Assembly (NCBI GenBank): GCA_938004075.1
Contig: CALKWP010000037.1
Location: 1-5,519 of the forward strand
Source: an uncultured Methanomassiliicoccales archaeon
GTDB lineage: Archaea > Thermoplasmatota > Thermoplasmata > SG8-5
DNA length: 5,519 nt
Reading direction: 5' to 3'
Program-made: the position numbers and the translations under genes
The notes under the pieces: model-generated
The model's database searches: none
What the model saw: the letters and a program-made list of their open reading frames with translations, nothing else
What the model was told of the DNA's origin: nothing
Shown: positions 1 through 5,201 of the stretch, in pieces
How the letters are laid out: each line of letters begins with the position of its first letter
How positions within the stretch are numbered: position 1 is the stretch's first letter

Positions 1-45
1 CCACCGAGATCTACACTCTTTCCCTACACGACGCTCTTCCGATCT
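1..45 (+). other. Illumina TruSeq/P5 adapter remnant (not biological)
   Basis: The first 45 bases match the 3' part of the Illumina universal (P5/TruSeq) adapter, ending in the well-known ACGCTCTTCCGATCT. The match is recalled from established knowledge of the adapter and runs uninterrupted. The adapter's 3' end points into the contig, so this is an untrimmed library adapter at the assembly edge. The true insert begins at about base 46, and nothing can be concluded about what lies to the left. Confidence 0.98.
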
Positions 46-62
46 TGTTTTTTCTCATATCT

Positions 63-75
63 AATGCTGAGCATT
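63..75. promoter_or_regulatory. Perfect 13-bp palindrome, possible operator
   Basis: AATGCT-G-AGCATT has two perfect 6-bp arms around one central base. The half-site AGCATT recurs at 114-119. It lies about 100 bp upstream of a winged-helix protein gene. Dimeric regulators of this kind often bind such palindromes near their own promoters, so autoregulation is a reasonable inference. There is no direct evidence of binding. Confidence 0.3.
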
Positions 76-92
76 GAGCCATTAAGAATCAG

Positions 93-111
93 TGGGGGTA
101 AAACACCCCCA
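93..111. other. GC-rich hairpin, 7-bp stem
   Basis: TGGGGGT (93-99) pairs perfectly with ACCCCCA (105-111) around a 5-base loop. It stands out sharply from the AT-rich surroundings. No T-run follows on either strand, so it is not a standard intrinsic terminator. It may be a terminator-like or RNA-processing structure for a gene beyond the contig edge, or a protein-binding site. Confidence 0.4.
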
Positions 112-138
112 GTAGCATTAATAAATTATCGATGTTCA

Positions 139-147
139 TTAAATATT
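139..147 (+). promoter_or_regulatory. TATA-like box upstream of first winged-helix gene
   Basis: TTAAATATT is centred about 33 bp before the ATG at 176. An archaeal TATA box acts about 26 bp upstream of transcription start, which would give a transcript starting only a few bases before the ATG. A bacterial TTGACA-like hexamer overlaps at 149-154, but no convincing -10 box follows at the right distance. Confidence 0.3.
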
Positions 148-175
148 ATTGACAACAGAAGCATGAGAGATCACA

Positions 176-631
176 ATGGCTCTGGCTAATGAAGTTTACA
201 GAAACGAAACATGTGCAAAAAGGACAAAGAATCAACATAGAATCATCAGTGCTCTAGAATTGAAGGCGCCACAATCTCTTACCCAGTTATCAAAAAAACT
301 AGGCATCAGATACCGGACTCTTCAAAAGGAAGTAGAAGGCTTGTTGCATTGCCAGATTATAATTAAGGACGAACACAAGCTGTATTCGATAAATCCTGCC
401 TACGGGCAATTCCTCATTGACGAGGGCATTCTCATTTTAGGATTACAAACAGCGCCAGATAAGGTAAAATTTATTACACTTCTGCAAAGGCTCAGAATCA
501 CGGTGAATGAGCTGATGATTTGTTTGAAAAAGGTTTGTACCGTTATTATCTGTATCGGCAGTTGTTTATTGCATGCTATTGGAAGCTATGCCTCATTTTT
601 CTTCCTTACATTTTTAACCCGAATAAGGTAG
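176..631 (+). CDS. Winged-helix DNA-binding protein, C-terminus possibly frameshifted
   Basis: Residues about 20-72 form a plausible winged helix-turn-helix: helix 2 (34-43, SLTQLSKKLG), a recognition helix (about 45-58) and a wing (about 60-72), as in MarR/ArsR-type regulators. The likely role is transcription control, possibly of itself or of a neighbouring operon. The ATG at 176 has only a weak GAGAG Shine-Dalgarno just upstream. From about residue 113 the protein turns into a Cys-rich, hydrophobic tail that does not look natural. In the +2 frame, from base 514 onward, the translation reads DDLFEKGLYRYYLYRQLF, which looks much more protein-like and stays open to a TGA at 679-681. A one-base deletion near 512-514 would explain this, as a sequencing error or a decayed gene. 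The 3' end overlaps the convergent ATPase gene by 26 bp as annotated, or 76 bp if the other frame is right. The exact family is not recognised. Confidence 0.6.
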   Translation: MALANEVYRNETCAKRTKNQHRIISALELKAPQSLTQLSKKLGIRYRTLQKEVEGLLHCQIIIKDEHKLYSINPAYGQFLIDEGILILGLQTAPDKVKFITLLQRLRITVNELMICLKKVCTVIICIGSCLLHAIGSYASFFFLTFLTRIR

Positions 632-2594
632 TTACTGGCATCACTTTGACCTTCGGGTTGTGCTGTACGCTATTCAGCTGAAGATTAATCTTTCCTATTA
701 CAGAATGACGCGTTGCCAGCACATATGTCTCATATCCTTTTTCAATGCACTTCTCGACATTTGCTAATGGATTAGATTTCCCAGTTTCAATCTCCATAAC
801 AACTGTTCGATCACCCTTTCGAGCCATGATATCCACTGTTTTTCCATCATTAATAGGTTCTTCTTCAGTAGCCAGATACCCGCTACTTCTAAGGAATTCC
901 GCAACTTTATTTCGCCAGTAACGATGCTCAATCCCTCCTTGACGTTGCGCTTGCGTAACACTAATTCCGTTAGCACCTAAAAATGATTTGCCAGCTTCTT
1001 GAATATCGAATAATCTAAGCCTGCTGTTTCGAGTGATAATATCCACTGGTCTAACATATCCATTTTCTATTAACTGGCGCACAATCTGATTACCTTTTCT
1101 ATTGTTTAAATTCAAGCGTTGATACCGTTCTACCACTGAAGAAAATGGATTGTGTATGATATCTGACAATATCAAGAGCTCCTCATCGCTTACTTTATCT
1201 GTTTCTGGAATAGGTGAAATAACCTCTGGATTCTGCTCTGAATTGATAATTCCGATGTAATCAGTGAAATAACTACTCATCCTTTTACTGATATCCTCAT
1301 CGGTGATAATTCCCTTCTGAATTGTAAATAATGGGATTTTCACCAGGAACGGTTCGAAATATCTTCCTTGTAGCTTGACAATGCCATAGCCAATAGGCAG
1401 TCGGTTGATTGTCTCCTTGTTTGTCAGAAGTAGCGCGTCATCCATTAGGTTGATGTCATTTCTATGCTTCAGGTTCATGGTAATTGAACAAAATGAGTTT
1501 CCAAGAGCTGGAAGAGAAATCAGACTTGGATGTTGGTCTATAATAATCATGGACTCGCCAAGCTCACGGATTTCTCTCAGAATGATGTCAGTAATGGTTT
1601 CTGCGCCTTTTGCCTCTTGTTTCTGCCTCAGTAGTATGTGATGTGCTTCCTCTATGACGATTGCATGTTTAAACTGCTCTCGTTGCCCCTCGGCCATACG
1701 ATAATGGTAAATCCATAAAAGGAGAGATTCGATGAAAAATATCTTATCCGTGTTAGTAAGCGCATCCAGTTCAAAGATAACATTCTTTTTCAACACATCT
1801 TCAAGATGGTTCTGTTCCTGTGTGTTGAACACCTTTCCAATCTCACCAAAACATAGGGAATAAATGGCTCTGATTGTAGATGTCAGCCAGAGCGTTTCCC
1901 TGCCCTTTGTTTTTAGTTTTAATAACTTATCCAGTACATCGTTCATCGTAGGAAAACGATTATTGCCCTCATATACGCCATATTCTCTATACAACCCATC
2001 GATTATTTTGTGAAGGAGGTATATGACTCCTTCACCGAGAAAATAAGCATGAGATATGACTTCTACCAGCTTCTTCAGCCATGTCTCAGGATGGGCTCCA
2101 GCCGGAGGAATTAAGGGATTGAATCTGAATGGAGACGCTTCCCTGGCAATCGTGAATATAAGCATTTCCTCATCGATTTTCATCATATCCCGATAATTTC
2201 TTTTCCAATCAAACACCAAGAACGGCTTTTTGGCGATCATGAAATTCCAAAGAATCTGATATGCCAAGTTGGTTTTTCCAGCGCCTGAACGCCCGAAAAT
2301 GCTCATGTGTTGAATCCATTCATTCTCTCTTAAGCCAAATGGGTAAATCTCTTTCTTTCCATACTCGACTTCCCCGATGTAATACTCCCCTTCTGCTTGC
2401 TCCTTTAATGGAGGAATCAGAATAATCTCATCTGTCGAAAATCCAATCTTTAATGCCTTTTCAACTAGCATAGGCATCATGTTCTCAATGTCCCTCTTTC
2501 CTTTCTCATCAGCAGCGAGGTAACTCATCCACAACTTATCGACAGCTCTGCCTAACACTGGCCTTATCTTTTGGAATTGTTCTTCGATTGTCAT
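606..2594 (-). CDS. HerA/FtsK-type ATPase with winged-helix segment and C-terminal nuclease-like domain
   Basis: A 662-residue protein with three visible parts. (1) A HerA/DUF87-type motor ATPase, about 60-430: Walker A GRSGAGKT (101-108), the FDWKRNYRD strand-loop typical of HerA/VirB4 relatives (128-136), Walker B AIVIEEAH (311-318) and a sensor-like IIIDQHPS (350-357). (2) A winged-helix-like segment, about 468-540. (3) A PD-(D/E)XK-like domain, about 556-630, with D588 (TVDIM) and EIETGKS (601-607) as the likely metal-binding core. Proteins of this family form hexameric rings that translocate double-stranded DNA. The fused nuclease suggests DNA cutting linked to translocation. No N-terminal membrane segment is visible, which argues against a conjugative coupling protein. 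It is the last gene of a three-gene operon. Its ATG overlaps the stop of the coiled-coil gene (ATGA), and no well-spaced Shine-Dalgarno is seen, so translational coupling is likely. Nuclease activity is inferred from motifs only. Confidence 0.85.
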   Translation of the reverse strand: MTIEEQFQKIRPVLGRAVDKLWMSYLAADEKGKRDIENMMPMLVEKALKIGFSTDEIILIPPLKEQAEGEYYIGEVEYGKKEIYPFGLRENEWIQHMSIFGRSGAGKTNLAYQILWNFMIAKKPFLVFDWKRNYRDMMKIDEEMLIFTIAREASPFRFNPLIPPAGAHPETWLKKLVEVISHAYFLGEGVIYLLHKIIDGLYREYGVYEGNNRFPTMNDVLDKLLKLKTKGRETLWLTSTIRAIYSLCFGEIGKVFNTQEQNHLEDVLKKNVIFELDALTNTDKIFFIESLLLWIYHYRMAEGQREQFKHAIVIEEAHHILLRQKQEAKGAETITDIILREIRELGESMIIIDQHPSLISLPALGNSFCSITMNLKHRNDINLMDDALLLTNKETINRLPIGYGIVKLQGRYFEPFLVKIPLFTIQKGIITDEDISKRMSSYFTDYIGIINSEQNPEVISPIPETDKVSDEELLILSDIIHNPFSSVVERYQRLNLNNRKGNQIVRQLIENGYVRPVDIITRNSRLRLFDIQEAGKSFLGANGISVTQAQRQGGIEHRYWRNKVAEFLRSSGYLATEEEPINDGKTVDIMARKGDRTVVMEIETGKSNPLANVEKCIEKGYETYVLATRHSVIGKINLQLNSVQHNPKVKVMPVTTLFGLKM

Positions 2595-2971
2595 TCTCCC
2601 AACAGCTTGTTTTGCCTATCCAGTTCAGACAGCTTTTCCTCCAACTCAATAATCTCCTTGCGCAGTGCGCTAATGTCCCGCCAAAGCTCCACTTGTTGGA
2701 TAATCTTGACTTGTTCCAGCCTCAGAGCTTCACGCTCGAATTTCCCGTCTGTAATGTGTTCCTCCAATGTAGTAGGGCATCCCCTCATTGCCAGCGTCAT
2801 TGCTTTGGCTATCTCATCCCCCAGTTCGTTAATGACCTTCTGGTTAATCTGGTGACGCTCGTCAATCATCTTTTGTAATTTGGCAATGCGGTCGCGTATT
2901 GACTGGGTTTTTCCATATAGTATTTCTTCTATTACATCTCCAGTATTGTTTACCTTATACGGTTCCAACAA
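2591..2971 (-). CDS. Small coiled-coil protein between methyltransferase and ATPase
   Basis: A 126-residue, charged, mostly helical protein. Residues about 22-62 and 76-125 show heptad-like spacing of Leu/Ile with Glu, Lys and Arg, including IIELEEKLSELDRQNKLL near the end, so two coiled-coil segments are likely around a short break (GCPTT, 64-68). No catalytic motif, signal peptide or membrane helix is seen. I do not recognise the family. The start is TTG at 2971, supported by a strong Shine-Dalgarno (GAGGTGAGG) 7 bases upstream, which overlaps the stop codon of the methyltransferase gene. Its own stop overlaps the ATPase start by 4 bp. Placement and coupling suggest it physically bridges or regulates its neighbours, for example as an adaptor that joins the methylase to the motor. 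That role is inference. Confidence 0.8.
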   Translation of the reverse strand: MLEPYKVNNTGDVIEEILYGKTQSIRDRIAKLQKMIDERHQINQKVINELGDEIAKAMTLAMRGCPTTLEEHITDGKFEREALRLEQVKIIQQVELWRDISALRKEIIELEEKLSELDRQNKLLGE

Positions 2972-2978
2972 GAATTAT

Positions 2979-2987
2979 CCTCACCTC
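2979..2987 (-). promoter_or_regulatory. Strong ribosome binding site deciding the TTG start
   Basis: Read on the minus strand this is GAGGTGAGG, near-perfect complementarity to the 3' end of 16S rRNA, 7 bases before the TTG at 2971. It also contains the TGA stop of the upstream methyltransferase gene, so termination and re-initiation are closely linked. Confidence 0.75.
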
Positions 2988-3838
2988 TTTCTTATCAGTA
3001 CTTTCTTCATTCTCTTGAACTCTGGCAATACCAAACTTTTCAAATATACAGGTTTGCCAATCCTTTTTCTTGCATCTGCGATGAATTGCTCTTGTGTATC
3101 ATAACCGCAGTATTTCCTTCCCAGAGCTTTGGCAACTGCTGCCGTAGTCCCTGAGCCCAGGAAGGGATCCATCACCAAATCCCCTCTGAATGAAAAAAGT
3201 AAAATCAGCCTGTAAGGTATCTCTTCTGGAAATGGTGCCGGGTGGTCCACATCAAAGGGTTTCACTGGCATGATATGCCAGACATTGTTTGCAGTTTCCT
3301 TTCTGAATAATTTATCAACAGCCACGACACTTTTATTAATTTCAGATTTTCGTCTGCGTTCATATGCTGGCGCTCCAGGCTTCTTGAAAACCAGAATGTA
3401 TTCGAACATTCTATTAGGGCTGTATTGGCCAGGCATAATAAATCGCCTATCCATTTTTCTGCTCTTGAAGCTGTACAGCGCCTTGTTCCAGATTATTTCA
3501 TGCTCCAATGTGAATCCAATCTTCCTGACAACATTGTAAATGTCAAATGGTAACGGATAATGAATTCCATTGCTCAGTATCGAACCAATGTTTATGGCGC
3601 AATATTTTCCATTTTTCAAAACCCGAAAGCATTCACTGAAACATTTTTCCATTGTTGCCAGATAATTCCCATAACTTCCAGATTGCTTAGCTCTGAAATT
3701 TCTGCTTCGGTCCTTCAGATAAAGCTCGTAATTTCTGACATTCCAGTATGGCGGGCTAGTAATTATGAGATCCACCGATTTGTCTTTTAGCTCATCCATA
3801 TGCTCGCAGGACTTACAAAAGAGATTGTTTTCTACCAT
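2981..3838 (-). CDS. Beta-class DNA methyltransferase (N4-cytosine or N6-adenine)
   Basis: A 285-residue S-adenosylmethionine-dependent DNA methylase. The catalytic motif TSPPYW (27-32) comes before the cofactor-binding motif DPFLGSGTT (224-232); this IV-then-I order defines the beta class. EYILVFKK (146-153) and HPAPFPEEIP (199-208) are further typical motifs. TSPPYW occurs in N4-cytosine methylases but also in some N6-adenine ones; the target sequence cannot be read from the protein. The reading frame extends upstream to an ATG at 3934. I chose 3838 because its N-terminus (MVENNLFCKSC) fits the family, the extra 32 residues are Cys-rich and atypical, and a start at 3934 would leave only 9 bp to the divergent gene. 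It is first in the operon with the coiled-coil protein and the ATPase/nuclease. It probably marks host DNA as self, though an orphan regulatory methylase is possible. Confidence 0.92.
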   Translation of the reverse strand: MVENNLFCKSCEHMDELKDKSVDLIITSPPYWNVRNYELYLKDRSRNFRAKQSGSYGNYLATMEKCFSECFRVLKNGKYCAINIGSILSNGIHYPLPFDIYNVVRKIGFTLEHEIIWNKALYSFKSRKMDRRFIMPGQYSPNRMFEYILVFKKPGAPAYERRRKSEINKSVVAVDKLFRKETANNVWHIMPVKPFDVDHPAPFPEEIPYRLILLFSFRGDLVMDPFLGSGTTAAVAKALGRKYCGYDTQEQFIADARKRIGKPVYLKSLVLPEFKRMKKVLIRKR

Positions 3839-3858
3839 TACATAGATTGCTCGGCCAG

Positions 3859-3868
3859 ATAATATAAT
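3859..3868 (-). promoter_or_regulatory. TATA-like box for the methyltransferase operon
   Basis: Read on the minus strand this is ATTATATTAT, centred about 26 bp upstream of the ATG at 3838. That is the usual archaeal distance from TATA box to transcription start, so the mRNA would begin at or next to the start codon. The absence of a properly spaced Shine-Dalgarno before 3838 agrees with this. Confidence 0.45.
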
Positions 3869-3911
3869 CCTGAAACATATTCTCGCGCAACTGCATAAAC
3901 ATACGTCTCCG

Positions 3912-3919
3912 CTATTTAG
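3912..3919 (+). promoter_or_regulatory. Weak TATA-like box for the rightward operon
   Basis: CTATTTAG is centred about 28 bp upstream of the ATG at 3944, compatible with a leaderless archaeal transcript. The match is poor, and an alternative ATAAACATA lies at about 3895-3903. Confidence 0.25.
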
Positions 3920-3943
3920 CCACTCATTAGCCATAGTTGTACT

Positions 3944-4342
3944 ATGTCAAAGCAAACGATATACAGAAAATTACACAACGACAGGGATTATGCACTGGTC
4001 CTTTTCACGCTCGGCCAGACTCCTTCATACATAGATGAATTGTCTGATGAATTGCAGATAGCCATACCAAAGCTGCAAACAATAATCGCTTCTCTATCAA
4101 AATATGGTTTGATTATAGAGCTTGGACATAACCGAATCCCGCTTGAAATATTTCCACTCGTTTATGAGAAATGCAGTGAGGTATCTCCCAATGATCCTCT
4201 GAGCATTTTAGATTCTTATGATTTTTATATTCTCACACAGAAAGGCCAGCGTTATCTTGAGCTGGCTGAGAAGATAGTATTCAATGGGGGTGTTAGACAT
4301 GGAAAAAAACGAAGATTTCAAGGCAAGAAGGCCAGATTATAG
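3944..4342 (+). CDS. Winged-helix DNA-binding protein
   Basis: A 132-residue protein with a likely winged helix-turn-helix at about 14-65: helix 2 SYIDELSDELQI (28-39), recognition helix IPKLQTIIASLSKYG (41-55) and a short wing. A second conserved-looking stretch, YDFYILTQKGQRYLEL (92-107), resembles the C-terminal strand and helix of many archaeal winged-helix proteins, in which a readable 'LTxKGxxYL' follows the wing. The C-terminus (117-132) is very basic. The ATG at 3944 has no Shine-Dalgarno, while the four genes after it all do, as expected for the first gene of a leaderless operon. It faces away from the methyltransferase operon and is a plausible regulator of both units. Its last 44 bp overlap the next gene in another frame, so part of the basic tail is constrained by that overlap. 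Confidence 0.8.
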   Translation: MSKQTIYRKLHNDRDYALVLFTLGQTPSYIDELSDELQIAIPKLQTIIASLSKYGLIIELGHNRIPLEIFPLVYEKCSEVSPNDPLSILDSYDFYILTQKGQRYLELAEKIVFNGGVRHGKKRRFQGKKARL

Positions 4343-4451
4343 AGGCGAAGGCGTTGCTGTCTGGCTCAATAAGAAAGAGGGCAGAGAATGGCTCAGCATC
4401 AAAGTTGATGGGCTTGACTCGACAGTTGTGGCCTTCAAGAACGAAGAGTAG
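4299..4451 (+). CDS. 50-residue protein with DUF736-like pattern
   Basis: A short gene that conventional length cut-offs would miss. It starts at ATG 4299 with GGGGGTG 6 bases upstream and stops at TAG 4449-4451. The protein begins MEKNEDFKARRPDYRGEG and continues VAVWLNKKEGREWLSIKVDG, ending AFKNEE. The order 'PDYRG..GVAVW..KKEGREWLSIK' recalls the DUF736 family and small phage/plasmid proteins with a similar pattern ('AAWKK..GREYLSVKLDD'), which are thought to be compact beta proteins. That resemblance is from memory and needs a profile search. It overlaps the upstream winged-helix gene by 44 bp, and its stop overlaps the Shine-Dalgarno of the next gene, so it is firmly embedded in the operon. 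The function is unknown. Confidence 0.75.
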   Translation: MEKNEDFKARRPDYRGEGVAVWLNKKEGREWLSIKVDGLDSTVVAFKNEE

Positions 4452-4462
4452 AGGGATTAAAA

Positions 4463-4774
4463 ATGAATCCCTACAAAATACCTGGCTTGTATGAAACTGA
4501 AGATGTTCCACTTGAGGAGAAAGTTATACATCAATTGTGGAAAATCGACGGAATAAATTTCTACTGGCTATTGGCAGAGCTTGATGTGAAAAAAAGATTG
4601 GCTTTTGGCTATGCCAATCTCAATGATTCGGACATGGCAGAATGGGGATACTTCTGCCTCAAGGAATTGGAAGACAACGGCGCAAGCCAGGATAAAACAT
4701 GGAAGCCAACAAAATTCAAGGAAATAAATCTGGAGGCGATTTGTGCGCCTCATGACAAGGAGGGAATAATATGA
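4463..4774 (+). CDS. DUF2958-like protein
   Basis: A 103-residue soluble protein. The core INFYWLLAELDVKKRLAFGY (31-50) and the following EWGYFCLKELE (60-70) match the hallmark of DUF2958 (a Trp/Tyr strand, then 'FGY', then 'EWGYFSLxELE'). Members are small proteins of unknown biochemical function, found mostly on conjugative plasmids, integrative elements and viruses, often near antirestriction or replication genes. The family call is by pattern recognition. GAGGG lies 7 bases before the ATG, abutting the stop of the preceding gene. The stop overlaps the next start as ATGA, indicating translational coupling. The presence of this family is the best sign that the right-hand operon belongs to a mobile element. 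Confidence 0.8.
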   Translation: MNPYKIPGLYETEDVPLEEKVIHQLWKIDGINFYWLLAELDVKKRLAFGYANLNDSDMAEWGYFCLKELEDNGASQDKTWKPTKFKEINLEAICAPHDKEGII

Positions 4775-5181
4775 AAAGAAATGTAAAATTAACTCTGGTC
4801 CCAGAAAGCGAGCTGTCCATCGAAGACCTTGCTTTGAAAACAGACCGGACTTCAGACTATGTAAAGAAAGTGGTTTTTCAGGTTGCTGGTGTGGGCGACA
4901 TTAGCTGGAGAGCAACCAAACAAAGTGGATATACAGAAAAAGGCGGGTTCAAAATTGCTGGCGCAGGAAGGGACTATCCAACGATCGACGAACTGCCTCA
5001 GATAGTCTACGATGTTAGGGATGCGCTTAAGGAAGGCCCTGTAGCTGTCAAGGCCGCATACAGGCAATGGCAATATGACAACGACAGAAATGGCTACACA
5101 TTTACAGCAGACCAGATAAATGCAATGGAAATTGTGCGACCTGCTGAAAAACCTAAGAAGAAGCGCGGGAAGTCAGAATAA
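4771..5181 (+). CDS. Hypothetical protein with basic C-terminal tail
   Basis: A 136-residue protein that I do not recognise. The start is well supported: AAGGAGGG lies 6 bases upstream, and the ATG shares bases with the stop of the DUF2958-like gene. The middle part (about 33-66) looks like alternating beta strands (VVFQVAGVGDISWRATK) and glycine-rich turns. Residues 72-104 look helical. The last ten residues (EKPKKKRGKSE) are strongly basic, as in proteins that touch nucleic acid. No catalytic motif, signal peptide or membrane helix is visible. It presumably acts with the neighbouring small proteins of the element; its role is unknown. Confidence 0.75.
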   Translation: MKRNVKLTLVPESELSIEDLALKTDRTSDYVKKVVFQVAGVGDISWRATKQSGYTEKGGFKIAGAGRDYPTIDELPQIVYDVRDALKEGPVAVKAAYRQWQYDNDRNGYTFTADQINAMEIVRPAEKPKKKRGKSE

Positions 5182-5201
5182 TTGCTGGGGGAGTGAGAAC
5201 C

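Larger units (their letters stand above)
46..175. other. Non-coding leader between contig edge and first gene
   Basis: AT-rich stretch with no credible reading frame. It opens with a T-rich run (TGTTTTTTCT, 46-55), which could be the terminator of a gene lost beyond the contig edge. It also holds a perfect palindrome, a GC-rich hairpin and a TATA-like box, listed separately. It most likely serves as promoter and operator region for the winged-helix gene that follows. Confidence 0.5.
3839..3943. promoter_or_regulatory. Divergent promoter region between two operons
   Basis: This 105-bp stretch separates the methyltransferase start (3838, minus) from the winged-helix gene start (3944, plus). 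It holds a TATA-like box for each direction and no Shine-Dalgarno before either start. That pattern fits leaderless archaeal transcripts in both directions. The flanking winged-helix protein is an obvious candidate to regulate both units from here. Confidence 0.5.

Noticed and set aside
149..154. TTGACA-like bacterial -35 box
   Set aside because: No acceptable -10 hexamer lies 16-18 bp downstream before the start codon at 176.
527..531. Short A-run that would be a T5 terminator for the minus-strand operon
   Set aside because: Only five bases, no hairpin, and within the coding region of the convergent gene; too weak to call.
606..2594. Conjugative coupling protein (VirD4/TraG type) as identity of the ATPase
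   Set aside because: No N-terminal membrane segments, no relaxase or secretion genes in the window, and a C-terminal nuclease-like domain; kept as an alternative only.
2571..2878. Plus-strand open frames opposite the coiled-coil gene
   Set aside because: They are antisense shadows: Ser/Phe/Leu-rich translations with no ribosome site, lying over a gene with a strong Shine-Dalgarno and operon coupling.
3839..3934. N-terminal extension of the methyltransferase from ATG 3934
   Set aside because: The extra 32 residues are Cys-rich and atypical for the family, and this start would leave only 9 bp to the divergent gene, with no room for promoters.
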